A DNA stretch of 64,000 bases from BOG-908 sp963751795. Lineage in GTDB: Bacteria; Pseudomonadota; Alphaproteobacteria; Acetobacterales; Acetobacteraceae. Under the pieces are notes generated by a model, which saw only the letters and a list, made by a program, of their open reading frames with translations, was not told where the DNA came from and did not search any database. Both the position numbers and the translations under genes were made by a program. The stretch spans positions 1 through 64,000 of the forward strand of contig CAVVVI010000003.1 in NCBI GenBank assembly GCA_963751795.1. Direction: 5' to 3'. Shown one piece after another: positions 25,030-33,987 of this stretch (its first letter is position 1; every line of letters starts with the position of its first letter).

Positions 25030-26718
25030 CTACGGCAGACAGCCCTCGGCGCGCAGCACCTGCAGCACCGCCTCTTCCGGCACATCGCGGCTGGTGAACG
25101 CCATGCCGATGCCGCGGGCGAGCACGAAGCCGAGCCGGCCGTCGCGCATCTTCTTGTCGCGCTGCATGTGCGCCACCAGGCTGGCCGAGGAAAACCGCCG
25201 CTCCAGCGATTCCAGCGCGAACGGCATACCCACCCCGGCCAGATGGGCGCGCACCCGATCGGCGTCGCCGGGCGGGCATACGCCCATGGCTACCGACAGG
25301 CGGAACGCCAGCACGATGCCCAGGCTGACCGCCTCGCCGTGCAGCAGGGCGCCGGTGTAGCCGCTCTCGGCTTCCAAGGCGTGGGCGAAGGTGTGGCCGA
25401 GGTTGAGCAAAGCGCGCCCGCCTTCGGCACGCTCCTCGCGTTCGTCGTCCTCCACCACCAGCGCCTTGAAGGCCACCGCGCGCTCGATCGCTTCGGCCTG
25501 CAGGGCAGGCTCGCCCGCCAGCACGCCCGCCGCATGTGCCTCGCACCAGGCGAAGAACGCGGCGTCGCCGATCAGCGCGGCCTTAACGATCTCGGCATAG
25601 CCCGCCCGCAACTCGCGCAGTGGCAGCGTGGCGAGGACGGCGGTGTCGGCCAGCACCAGGCACGGCTGGTGGAATGCGCCGAGCAGGTTCTTGCCATAGG
25701 CCGTGTTGATGCCGGTCTTGCCGCCGACGCTGCTGTCCACCTGGGCCAGCAGCGTTGTCGGCACCTGCACGAAAGGTAGGCCGCGCAGCACGCTGGCGGC
25801 CGCAAAACCCGCAAGGTCGCCGATCACGCCGCCGCCCAGCGCCAGCACCGCCGTGCGGCGCTCCACGCCGGCCTCCAGCAATGCGTCGGTGAGGCGGCCG
25901 TAGCCGGCGATCGACTTGGCCGCCTCGCCGGGCGGCACCAAGATCTCGCGCCATTCGAACCCGGCCCGGTCCAGCCCGGTGCCCAGTGCCGGCAGGTGCA
26001 GCGCCGCCACTGTGGCGTCGGCCACCACCACGCAGCGTTTCTGCGGCAGCACGGGCGCCAGCAGCGCCCCGGCGCGCCCCAGCAGCTTCTGGCCCACCAC
26101 CACGTCGTAGCCGCCGCCGGCCAGGCGCACCGGCACCCGCCGGGGCGGGACGTAACTGTGCAGCGACGCGAGCACGCGCCCGGTGGTGGCATCCGGGCTG
26201 TCTTCGCCGCATTGCACGATGATATCGGCCTCCGCGTAGATCGGATGGCGCTTGGCCATCAGTTCGGCCAGCAGCGCCTGCGGGTTGCCGCCGTTGAGCA
26301 GCGGACGGTGCCCCCGCCCGGCGGTGCGGCGCACCAGCGTGGCCAGCGAGCAGCGCAGCCAGATGCTAACGCCGTGCGCGCGGATGCAGGCGCGGGTTTC
26401 GGCATCCATGTAGGCGCCGCCGCCGGTGGCGAGCACCGCGGGCGGGCCGGCCAGCAGGCGGCGGATCACCCGGCGCTCGCCTTCGCGGAAAGCCGGCTCG
26501 CCGTGCCGCGAAAACAGCTCGGCCACCGTGCAGCCGGCCGCCTGCTCGATCTCGGCATCGGCGTCGCGGAACGGCAGGCCGAGCCGCAGGGCCAGCCGCC
26601 GGCCGATCGAGGTCTTGCCCGCCCCCATCAGCCCCACCAGCACCAGGCTGCGCCCGGCCGCCCACTCCGGCAGGGCCACCGGCGGCGCGGGTTCCGGCAA
26701 CGTTGAGTTGCGTGTCAT
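25030..26718 (-). CDS. aroKB: Bifunctional shikimate kinase / 3-dehydroquinate synthase
   Basis: 562 aa from ATG 26718. Residues 1-190 are shikimate kinase with Walker A GLMGAGKTSIGR (29-40), DADAEIE, REGERRVIRRLL and TGGGAY. Residues 195-562 are 3-dehydroquinate synthase with PPGEAAKS, ALGGGVIGDLAGF, PTTLLAQVDSSVGGKTGIN, GHTFAHALE and MQRDKK. Both active sites look complete. The two enzymes act at different steps of the shikimate pathway to chorismate. Adjacent aroK and aroB are usual in alphaproteobacteria; here they are one reading frame. Divergent from the 45-aa gene and xerD. Confidence 0.95.
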   Translation of the reverse strand: MTRNSTLPEPAPPVALPEWAAGRSLVLVGLMGAGKTSIGRRLALRLGLPFRDADAEIEQAAGCTVAELFSRHGEPAFREGERRVIRRLLAGPPAVLATGGGAYMDAETRACIRAHGVSIWLRCSLATLVRRTAGRGHRPLLNGGNPQALLAELMAKRHPIYAEADIIVQCGEDSPDATTGRVLASLHSYVPPRRVPVRLAGGGYDVVVGQKLLGRAGALLAPVLPQKRCVVVADATVAALHLPALGTGLDRAGFEWREILVPPGEAAKSIAGYGRLTDALLEAGVERRTAVLALGGGVIGDLAGFAAASVLRGLPFVQVPTTLLAQVDSSVGGKTGINTAYGKNLLGAFHQPCLVLADTAVLATLPLRELRAGYAEIVKAALIGDAAFFAWCEAHAAGVLAGEPALQAEAIERAVAFKALVVEDDEREERAEGGRALLNLGHTFAHALEAESGYTGALLHGEAVSLGIVLAFRLSVAMGVCPPGDADRVRAHLAGVGMPFALESLERRFSSASLVAHMQRDKKMRDGRLGFVLARGIGMAFTSRDVPEEAVLQVLRAEGCLP

Positions 26719-26782
26719 TGCCGGCGAGGCTAGCACAGGCGCTGCGATCGCAAAGTCACGCCAGGGGGCACCAGCGCGCGGG

Positions 26783-26920
26783 ATGAGTCGTTTTTTCATC
26801 ATCATCTTCGGGGTTTTTCTAGTGGCCGTGCTGGGCGGCTTCCTGGTGATCGGCGCCTTTCCGCCGCATGCGCACCGCGCGCCGGTCGAACACGTCCTCT
26901 CCAACGACAAGTTCAAGTAG
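26783..26920 (+). CDS. Small single-pass membrane protein, 45 aa
   Basis: MSRFFIIIFGVFLVAVLGGF starts a strong membrane helix, followed by a short tail (FPPHAHRAPVEHVLSNDKFK). It lies between divergent aroKB and xerD, 91 bases before xerD on the same strand. Function unknown. The clear helix and compact spacing make it a likely gene. Confidence 0.6.
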   Translation: MSRFFIIIFGVFLVAVLGGFLVIGAFPPHAHRAPVEHVLSNDKFK

Positions 26921-27011
26921 CCGCTTGCCGCGGCCGGGCGCCCGTCGCCACGCCAAACGGGGTGCGGCGCCCGTCCCGCCATCACCGCTGACGACAGAGG
27001 ATTCGACCGGG

Positions 27012-27893
27012 GTGCCCGGCGACAGGCACGTCGAGGCGTTCCTCGAAATGCTGGCCGCCGAACGCGGGGCGGCACGCAACACCCTGCTGGCCTACGGGCG
27101 CGATCTGGCGAGCCTGCAGGCGTTCGCCCAAGCGCAGGGCCAGCGTGCAGCCGCCGCCGACCGCGATCTGCTCGCATCCTACATGCAGTCCTTGCGCGCT
27201 GACGGCCTGGCCGCGCGCAGTGCCGCCCGCCGGCTGTCGTGCCTGCGGCAGTTCTATCGTTTCCTGGCCCATGAGGGCGTGCGCACCGACGACCCGACCG
27301 ACCTGCTGGACGCGCCGCGTCTGCCCCGGGCTCTGCCGCGGCTGCTGTCCGAAGACGAAGTCGGTGCGTTGCTGGCCGGCGCGCATGCGCTGCCCGGGCT
27401 GCGCGGCCTGGCGGCTGCGGCGGCGCTGGAGCTGCTGTATTCGACCGGGCTGCGTATCTCCGAGCTGCTGTCCTTGCAGCGCGCCTCATTAGCGGCCAGC
27501 GGGGACGTGCTGTTCGTGCGGGGCAAGGGCGGGCGCGAGCGTATCGTGCCGATCGCCGAGCCGGCCCGCGACGCCTGCGCGCGGCTAGTCGCTGCGGCGC
27601 CGCCCAGCCGCTGGCTGCTGCCCGGGCGCGATCCGCGGCGGCCGCTGACCCGCCAGGGTTACGACCTGCTGCTGCGCGACACGGCGCTGGCGGCAGGATT
27701 GGACCCGGCCCGCGTCTCTCCGCACGTGCTGCGCCATGCCTTCGCCTCGCACATGCTGGCGCATGGCGCCGATCTGCGCAGCCTGCAGATCCTGCTGGGC
27801 CATGCCGATATCTCGTCCACCCAGATCTACACCCACGTGCTGGCCGAGCGGCTGCAGCGCCTGGTGCAGGCGCATCATCCGCTGGCGCGCTGA
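27012..27893 (+). CDS. xerD: Tyrosine recombinase XerD
   Basis: 293 aa from GTG 27012. The catalytic set is Arg148 (STGLRISEL), Lys172 (RGKGGRER), His238 and Arg241 (PHVLRHAFASH), His264 (LLGHADIS) and Tyr273 (STQIYTHV). The N-terminal core-binding domain is of normal length. XerC/XerD resolve chromosome dimers at dif. Location divergent from aroK-aroB, the usual alphaproteobacterial place for xerD, favours XerD over XerC. Confidence 0.88.
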   Translation: MPGDRHVEAFLEMLAAERGAARNTLLAYGRDLASLQAFAQAQGQRAAAADRDLLASYMQSLRADGLAARSAARRLSCLRQFYRFLAHEGVRTDDPTDLLDAPRLPRALPRLLSEDEVGALLAGAHALPGLRGLAAAAALELLYSTGLRISELLSLQRASLAASGDVLFVRGKGGRERIVPIAEPARDACARLVAAAPPSRWLLPGRDPRRPLTRQGYDLLLRDTALAAGLDPARVSPHVLRHAFASHMLAHGADLRSLQILLGHADISSTQIYTHVLAERLQRLVQAHHPLAR

Positions 27894-27931
27894 TCTTCGT
27901 TAGCTGACCGGACGGGTACGCGGGCATAGGT

Positions 27932-29092
27932 TCAGGTGCGGCGCGTCAGCTCGCCGTGCAGGCGGCGCAGCGGCTGCAGCCCGCGCGCGAGCGCCACCAG
28001 GGCCGCAATCCGTATCCGGCGCCACGGCGTGCGGCGCGGCGCAGGCGCGGGCACCGGCGCGGAGGCGGCCGTGGTGCGCGCCGACGGCAGAGCCGCGCCC
28101 GGCACGGCGAGCGCACCGAGCAGCGATGAAGCTGCCGCATCCGGCAGGCCCTTCGCATGAGCGAGCACGAACGCCGCCGCAGCCTGCTGCGCGCAGGCCA
28201 GGTCGTGCCCGGGCGGATCGGCCTCGTCGAGTGGGCGCGGGGCCAGGGTCAGCGTGATGCCGAGTGCCGCCCCCAGCGCCGCTTCGGTGCGGGCGCGGTG
28301 CTCGGCCGACTGCGCCAGCAACGCTGTGTCGATCAGCAGCGCCTGGCCCTGCAGCGCCCGCAGTGCGGTGACCGTCCAGTAGGCCAGGAAACCGCGATAG
28401 CGGGTCGCATCGTCCTGCCGTTTGACGTGGCGCCAGACGGTCTCGATGCCGTAAGCCATGTCGGCGCTGCCGAGCGTGGGCATTGTCACTTCGAGCGCGG
28501 CGCAGGCTTCGCGCACCAGCTCGTGGCCTGGGTTGCGCGCCAGCATCAGCAGCGGGGCCACGGTAAAGTAGCGGTTGCGCTCCTCGGTGAGCAGGCGCTG
28601 CCCGCTGCGCCACTGCGCCAGAGGCTGGCGCAGCACCACGGCATGCAGGCAATCGGGAAACCGCTGTTCGAACCACGCGACCCGCCCCAGCGAGCGGCAG
28701 AATTTCAGCACGGCCGCGCCGCCGGCGGCTGCCAGCAGGCTGCGCACATAGGCCTCCAGCGCCGCGTCGTCCTGCTCCGGGTCCAGGAAGAAGCCGTCAT
28801 AGGCGAAGCGTCGGTGGTAGAGCGGCACGCCGCTGGTGCGGGGCGGGATCAGCGCGCCGTATTCGGCGAAATACGGCGCCGTCGCGCTATGGCGCGAGCG
28901 CCAGCTGTTTGGCCCGATCTTGGGAATATCGGCCTTGCGCAGGCTGGCGATAGCCTCGTGGAGCGGCTCGTAGAATGCGTGTACGCCCGGCTGGGCGCGG
29001 CAGCGGCTCCACAGCCACGTGCCGCCGCTGCGCCAGCCCGTATGCAGGAACACGCCGCCTTGCGCCGCGGCCGCGCTGCCGGGCGGGTTCAT
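27932..29092 (-). CDS. Sulfotransferase-like P-loop protein
   Basis: 386 aa. Near the N-terminus VFLHTGWRSGGTWLWSRC resembles the 5' phosphosulfate-binding loop of sulfotransferases, followed by FYEPLHE. Further downstream VLRQPLAQWRSGQRLL could be the 3' phosphate region. The C-terminus is alanine/proline-rich with a basic end. Donor and acceptor are unknown and the relation is distant, so the function is tentative. It is convergent with xerD. Confidence 0.6.
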   Translation of the reverse strand: MNPPGSAAAAQGGVFLHTGWRSGGTWLWSRCRAQPGVHAFYEPLHEAIASLRKADIPKIGPNSWRSRHSATAPYFAEYGALIPPRTSGVPLYHRRFAYDGFFLDPEQDDAALEAYVRSLLAAAGGAAVLKFCRSLGRVAWFEQRFPDCLHAVVLRQPLAQWRSGQRLLTEERNRYFTVAPLLMLARNPGHELVREACAALEVTMPTLGSADMAYGIETVWRHVKRQDDATRYRGFLAYWTVTALRALQGQALLIDTALLAQSAEHRARTEAALGAALGITLTLAPRPLDEADPPGHDLACAQQAAAAFVLAHAKGLPDAAASSLLGALAVPGAALPSARTTAASAPVPAPAPRRTPWRRIRIAALVALARGLQPLRRLHGELTRRT

Positions 29093-29255
29093 CTGCGGAT
29101 GCGGCCGTGTGGCGTGCAGGGCTTCCCTACCTTCTGGCGAGGCCGTTCATCGTGGCCGGGCGCCGCGCGCCCGAACGCGGCCGCATGTTTGGCCGAAACG
29201 GCCGGGCGGGGAAGCCCCCTGTGAGGCGCACTGTACAGCCCTGCCGCCGCGGCGG

Positions 29256-29453
29256 CTACTTCGCCTTGGCGGCGGCGAGCACGTTCAGCGCCAGCCCGGC
29301 GCACAGGCCGAGCACCAGCAACCAGGCGCCAGCTTGGGCGGAAAGGCCGAGGCGCATGGTCGCGGCGCAGCCCGCCACCCAGCCCAGCGCGATGCCGGCC
29401 AACCACGCGTCGTCGATGAACAGGGCGAGCAGGCGCGCAGCCAGGCCGATCAT
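29256..29453 (-). CDS. Small two-helix membrane protein coupled to the permease gene
   Basis: 65 aa with two hydrophobic segments (about 13-32 and 40-60). ATG 29453-29451 overlaps the stop of the upstream membrane-protein gene as ATGA. No motif is recognised. It is probably a subunit or accessory of the FTR1-like permease. Confidence 0.65.
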   Translation of the reverse strand: MIGLAARLLALFIDDAWLAGIALGWVAGCAATMRLGLSAQAGAWLLVLGLCAGLALNVLAAAKAK

Positions 29454-30175
29454 GCCGCCGCGCCGCGGGCCAGCCGCACCAGCAGCAGCGCGGTGGCTGC
29501 CCAGACCAGGCTGATCAGCGGCAGCCCCCATGCTTCGCTCGGCCACGCGACGCCCATGGCCTCGCCGGTCCATACCGTTCCAAACGCGGTCAGGAGCACC
29601 GCCACGGCGCCCTTCAGCGTGTTCTCCGGGACGCGGGTCAGCGGCTTGCGCAGCGCCAGGCCAAGCAGCGCCACGCTGGCCAGTGCCAAGGCGGCCCCGA
29701 TCACAGCCGGGCCCAGCCCGCCACCGCCCGCGCCCACGGCCACGACGATGAACACCACCTCGCTGCCCTCCATCAGCACCACCTGGAAGGCGGTGGCGCA
29801 GCTTGCCCACGCCCAGCCCGGCGCGCCGCCGCCGGCCGCCTTGGCGCGCTCGAAGGCGGCGGCCTCGTCGCGGAGCGGGATGAGACCTGCGGCGCGCAGG
29901 ATCGCCTTGCGCAGCCAGCGCAGGCCGAACAGCAGAACCAGCACGCCGACGACGCCCTGCAGCCAGGCCAGGCGGTAATGGGCAACAACCGGGCCGAGAG
30001 CGGCGACCAGAGCCGCGAGCGTGATCAAAGCGGCGATGCTGCCGGCCAGCGGGGCCGCCCAGCCACGCGCCGCGCCCAACGCCAGCACAACGGTGAGCGC
30101 CTCGACGCACTCCACCACGGAGGCGAGGAACGCGGCCGCAATGCCGCTGGCGACCGGTTGCCAGGCTGCGCTCAT
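29450..30175 (-). CDS. COG4280-like polytopic membrane protein, FTR1-like
   Basis: 241 aa with about seven membrane helices. Two acidic motifs inside helices (ASVVECVEALTVVLALG near residue 20, and VVLMEGSEVVFIVVA near 135) resemble the paired Glu-rich motifs of FTR1/EfeU iron permeases. A metal-transport role is therefore inferred. It begins 31 bases after the TonB-dependent receptor stop and is coupled to a small membrane protein downstream, giving an outer-membrane receptor plus inner-membrane permease arrangement. Confidence 0.7.
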   Translation of the reverse strand: MSAAWQPVASGIAAAFLASVVECVEALTVVLALGAARGWAAPLAGSIAALITLAALVAALGPVVAHYRLAWLQGVVGVLVLLFGLRWLRKAILRAAGLIPLRDEAAAFERAKAAGGGAPGWAWASCATAFQVVLMEGSEVVFIVVAVGAGGGGLGPAVIGAALALASVALLGLALRKPLTRVPENTLKGAVAVLLTAFGTVWTGEAMGVAWPSEAWGLPLISLVWAATALLLVRLARGAAA

Positions 30176-30206
30176 GGCTCAGACGCAGGGTGCATGATGG
30201 GCAATC

Positions 30207-32567
30207 CTAGAAAGTTGCGCGTACGCCGCCGACCACGCCGAGCGGTGCCGCCAGGCTGTAGCTGCGCGGGTTCGTGGCCCCCGGCGCCTGCGCCAGGAAC
30301 ACGCTGGCCGTCGGTGAGAACGTGCCGAACGTGTAGATGCGGCTCATGGTAGCGTTCTGCACCGAGGCGAACAGCTGCAAGCCCGCCGTAAGCTGGTAGG
30401 CGCTGTGCAGATCCAGGCGGAAGAAGCCGGGCAGCCGCGGCGTCAGGTTGGGCTCGTCGCCGAACAGCACCTGGCCGGATTGCTGCACGGCTTCCAGGCC
30501 AGCCGTCCATTGCGGCGTCAGCTGCAGATCCGTGCCGGCCTTGAGCACGATGGCCGGGATGCCGGGCAGGCGGTCGCCGGCCTGCACCTGCAGCATGCCG
30601 CCGCTCGCCGCCGGATTGTTGCCGGCAGCCTCGCTGAAGCCGGTCCTGAACTCCGCCTGCGTGTAGGTGGTGCTGATTCGTGCCGACCAGGCACCGCGGC
30701 GCAGCTCGAGCCGTGCGGAGAGGCCTTGCCGCCGCGTCTGGCCGATATTGGCGAAATAGGCGCGGCCGAGAACCGCGCTGTTGATGAACACGATATCGTC
30801 GAGGGCGTCGGTGCGGAACAGGCCCAGGCTGTAGGTGACGCGCACGGCGTCAGGGAGCCTCGCGCGCCCGCGTGCGCCGGCTTCGATCGTGTGCGCCACC
30901 ACCTGCTTGAGGTTGGGATCGCCCACGAAGAAATTGGCCAGGCTGCAGGCGTCGGCCGGTCCGGCACAGGAGAGCTCCGCCGGGGTCGGCGCCCGGTTGG
31001 CCTGGGCGAGCCCGGCATAGAGCGTGAGCCAGGGCGCGACCGTGTACGTGGCGCCGGCCGCCGGATTGAAGGCGGTGTAGGCGTGCTGCCCCGTCAGGCG
31101 ACCGCCGCCCCGGTCCGCCAGGTCGATCTCCGCGCTGTTGAGCCGTGCGGACACGGTGACGGCCAGGTGGCGCGTCACATCCAGCGTATCGGCGGCAAAC
31201 GCGCCGGCATAGGTGTCCGATACGGCGACCCGGACCGGCACGTTGATGCCCGGCTCGTCGATGGTGATGCCGGGCCCGATGAACTCCCGCGTGGAGGGCA
31301 GCAATCCACCGATCAACGCGCGATCCGAAAACACGGTCTGCGCGCCATCGAAACTGGCGCCGACGACGAGATGGTTGCCGCGTCCCCATACCGCACCGGT
31401 GTCGGTAGCTTGCACCGAAGCACCGTATGCGTTGGTGTCAGTCGTCGCCAAGTCCAGCGCGGCGTAGGGGCCGCCATGCAGGAAATCCGTCACGGTGCCG
31501 CCGCCCCTCGTGGTGGACGGCACACCCGGCGCCGAGCACAACAAGGTCGAGCCGCCGCCGCAGGGCAGGTCGCCGGCGACGTTGCCGTTGGCCACACGCT
31601 GCAGGAACGTGCTGGCATAAAATTCGCCATCCACCGAGACGGTGTCGTCCAGCCTCGCCGAGCCGGAGAGCGAGAGCTGGCCGAATTTGTTGGCGATCAG
31701 GTTGGGCTGCGTGAATTGCGCCCGGGCATCGGCCTGGATCAGCTGGATGGGTGCGCTGCCCGGCCCGTTCAGCACAGTGTTGCCGAGCGCCAGGCCGAGA
31801 TGCACCTCACCCTTGCTGCCCCGCCAGCCCAGATCGGCAAAGCCGTTCTGGATGTCGGATGACTGGGTGTCGCGCCAGCCATCCTGGTTCAGCACGTTGC
31901 CGGCGACATACAGCGCGCGCCCGTCACGCTCGGCGCCGTACTGGAATTCGCCTTGCACCTGGCCGAAAGAACCACCGGACAGATCCGCTTCGGCGCCGTG
32001 ATAGGTGAAGCCGTTGCGCAGCCGCGCGGATACCGACCCGCCTAACGCGTTCAGACCGAACACCGGGTTCGACCCTTCCACGTTCAGCCGATCGATGGCG
32101 ATATTGGGGATGAGGTCCCAGTTCACCGTGTCGCCGAAGGCCTGGTTGAACCGCACCCCGTTTACATACACGGCCAGACCCTGCGCCGTGCCTTGCAGCG
32201 GGGAGGCTTCGAAGCCGTTGTAGAACAGCGAGGGCTGGAACGGATTGCCGGAGGCGCTGTCGAGATTAACTCCGGCCACCTGCGTATCGAGCGCATGCAG
32301 CAGGTCGGGCGTGCCGTCCCGCGCGATGTCCTGGCTGCCCAGCACGGCGGACTGCCCCGGTACGCGGTTTTGATCCACGCCGCTGCCAAGCAGGGGCGTG
32401 GTGCCGATGACGACAATCTGCTCAGGCGGCTGCGCCTGTGCGGCGGCGGCGCCCGCGCGGCAGAGGACCGAAATCAGAACGATCCCGGCACGGCGGGCGG
32501 CTGCCCTGCGGGCTAGGCGATAGCGTCGGCGCGGTCGGCTCGGGCAATCTCGGCCAGCAGCGACCAT
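30207..32567 (-). CDS. TonB-dependent outer-membrane receptor
   Basis: About 786 aa from ATG 32567, chosen because it gives a signal peptide (basic stretch, then AGIVLISVLCRAGAAAAQA). The start lies 55 bases inside the preceding 46-aa gene. EQIVVIG resembles a TonB box. The plug (QDIARDGTPDLLHALDTQVA to FGLNALGGSVSARLRNGF) and a 22-strand-like barrel with terminal Phe (VRATF) follow. The ligand cannot be read from sequence; the FTR1-like permease gene downstream suggests a metal or siderophore. Confidence 0.9.
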   Translation of the reverse strand: MVAAGRDCPSRPRRRYRLARRAAARRAGIVLISVLCRAGAAAAQAQPPEQIVVIGTTPLLGSGVDQNRVPGQSAVLGSQDIARDGTPDLLHALDTQVAGVNLDSASGNPFQPSLFYNGFEASPLQGTAQGLAVYVNGVRFNQAFGDTVNWDLIPNIAIDRLNVEGSNPVFGLNALGGSVSARLRNGFTYHGAEADLSGGSFGQVQGEFQYGAERDGRALYVAGNVLNQDGWRDTQSSDIQNGFADLGWRGSKGEVHLGLALGNTVLNGPGSAPIQLIQADARAQFTQPNLIANKFGQLSLSGSARLDDTVSVDGEFYASTFLQRVANGNVAGDLPCGGGSTLLCSAPGVPSTTRGGGTVTDFLHGGPYAALDLATTDTNAYGASVQATDTGAVWGRGNHLVVGASFDGAQTVFSDRALIGGLLPSTREFIGPGITIDEPGINVPVRVAVSDTYAGAFAADTLDVTRHLAVTVSARLNSAEIDLADRGGGRLTGQHAYTAFNPAAGATYTVAPWLTLYAGLAQANRAPTPAELSCAGPADACSLANFFVGDPNLKQVVAHTIEAGARGRARLPDAVRVTYSLGLFRTDALDDIVFINSAVLGRAYFANIGQTRRQGLSARLELRRGAWSARISTTYTQAEFRTGFSEAAGNNPAASGGMLQVQAGDRLPGIPAIVLKAGTDLQLTPQWTAGLEAVQQSGQVLFGDEPNLTPRLPGFFRLDLHSAYQLTAGLQLFASVQNATMSRIYTFGTFSPTASVFLAQAPGATNPRSYSLAAPLGVVGGVRATF

Positions 32568-32653
32568 ACGCGCATGGGTTCCATCTCTTCGGCAGGATCG
32601 TTGAGCAGGCGCTCGAACTCGTCCAGCTTGTTTCTGATGTCGCCGTCCGCCAT
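32513..32653 (-). CDS. Small acidic protein, 46 aa, overlapping the TonB receptor gene
   Basis: MADGDIRNKLDEFERLLNDP and a C-terminal EIARADRADAIA form an amphipathic helical peptide. Its last 55 bases overlap the start of the TonB receptor in another frame. It may be a leader peptide coupling translation or a conserved small protein. Confidence 0.5.
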   Translation of the reverse strand: MADGDIRNKLDEFERLLNDPAEEMEPMRVWSLLAEIARADRADAIA

Positions 32654-32709
32654 GTCGCCCTCCGCCCGCGTTGGGCCGGCATGCCAACGCGGGCGCGGCG
32701 AATCCGGTT

Positions 32710-33933
32710 TCAGGGCGAGGAGAGAACCGCCGGGGCCAGCGCGGGCAGCTTGGCATCCGGGTGGCCCGGATTGCGGAAGCGCAACTCGCAGCAGGGTTGG
32801 CCCTCGGCTTCGTCCGGCCCCAGCAGCTCGAGCCGCGAAGCGCAGGTGACGGCCACCACGGCGCGTGCCTCGGGCTTGGTCATGAAGTGACGGGCCTCGG
32901 CCTCCAGCCGCAACTGGCCGCGCAGCGCGTGCCATTCCAGGCGGTCGGTGTCCTCGATAAACATCGCCAGGATGCCGGGGCGGGTGCCGGTCAGCCGGTG
33001 CGGTACGATCTCCGCCATGCGGCGATGCACGGCGGCGGCGACGCCATCCTCCCGCCCAGCCCGCGCCGCCATGACGAACACGCCCGTGCTGGCCGATGTG
33101 ACTGCCAGATGCGCCTCGTGGCCGAACTCGCGCCGCAGGCGGGGCAGCAGGCTGCATTCCGAGCCGCTCCGATCTCCCATCTGCGCGGCGGCCAGCATCA
33201 GCGGATCCAGGCGCAGCACCGCAGCCTCGTCATGGTCGGCGCGGCGACGGTCCATCAGCATCTGCGTGATGCGCCGGTGCAGTTCCGCGAGCAACGGCGT
33301 GCAGCCGGCATCGCTGCCCTTCAGGCCGTTGGGCAACGTCATCTTCAGCAGATAGCGGCCGGGATGGGCCGCAAGCCAGCTCTGCAGGTCGGAATCCACC
33401 CGGTCCATCAGCTGCGACCATGCCCGGCGATGCAGGTCACGGCCCGTCTCGGCCGAGACGACCTCGCAGGCGATCTCGGCCTCGCGCCCCTGGCGATGCA
33501 GCAGCAGATCGAACGGGGCTCCGAACTCCAGGCCCTCGAACCCGACATCGAAGCCGCGCTGGCGCTGCAGGCAGGCGGTGCGCATGAGATGGAACAGCGC
33601 GACCAGGTTGCCTGGCCCCTGCATGGCCTGGGCAAGCGCCTCATGCAGGCGGGTGCGCCCGGCGGCGGTGAGATTGGCGGCGACGGTGACGACCTCGCTA
33701 GCCAACCCGATCAGGCGGCGATCGAGTTCGGTTTCGGGCGCGTTGCGGTCGGCGCGTCGTAGCCGCTCCACGGTCAGCTCGAGCGCGTGCAGCTGGCCGA
33801 GCGCGCGGCCCGCGTAGGTCGCCGTGCACCCACGTTTCAGCTCCGCCATCCGCGCTTGCCACACGCGCCGACCAACCAGGTCGACGAGTGCGTTCAATCC
33901 ATCGGAAATCCCGGGCGGGGCCAAATTGTCCAT
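32710..33933 (-). CDS. Unknown soluble protein, about 407 aa
   Basis: I do not recognise this family. ATG 33933 (MDNLAPPGISDGLN) is preferred over 33975. The middle part includes GAPFDLLLHRQGREAEIACEVVSAETGRD, an Asp...Glu-x-Val pattern faintly like nuclease folds but without the lysine. Other segments are helix-rich with many Arg and Leu. No signal peptide or membrane helix. It follows aroC on the same strand after 54 bases, so it may be read from the fabI-aroC transcript. Confidence 0.65.
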   Translation of the reverse strand: MDNLAPPGISDGLNALVDLVGRRVWQARMAELKRGCTATYAGRALGQLHALELTVERLRRADRNAPETELDRRLIGLASEVVTVAANLTAAGRTRLHEALAQAMQGPGNLVALFHLMRTACLQRQRGFDVGFEGLEFGAPFDLLLHRQGREAEIACEVVSAETGRDLHRRAWSQLMDRVDSDLQSWLAAHPGRYLLKMTLPNGLKGSDAGCTPLLAELHRRITQMLMDRRRADHDEAAVLRLDPLMLAAAQMGDRSGSECSLLPRLRREFGHEAHLAVTSASTGVFVMAARAGREDGVAAAVHRRMAEIVPHRLTGTRPGILAMFIEDTDRLEWHALRGQLRLEAEARHFMTKPEARAVVAVTCASRLELLGPDEAEGQPCCELRFRNPGHPDAKLPALAPAVLSSP

Positions 33934-33987
33934 CTCTGCTACAATGGGGACCTGGGCGGCGCGGTTAATACCCACGTTTCGGTGATA

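Noticed and set aside
26719..27927. N-terminal extension of the aroKB frame
   Set aside because: It is antisense to xerD and the 45-aa gene and has no kinase homology before the ATG at 26718.
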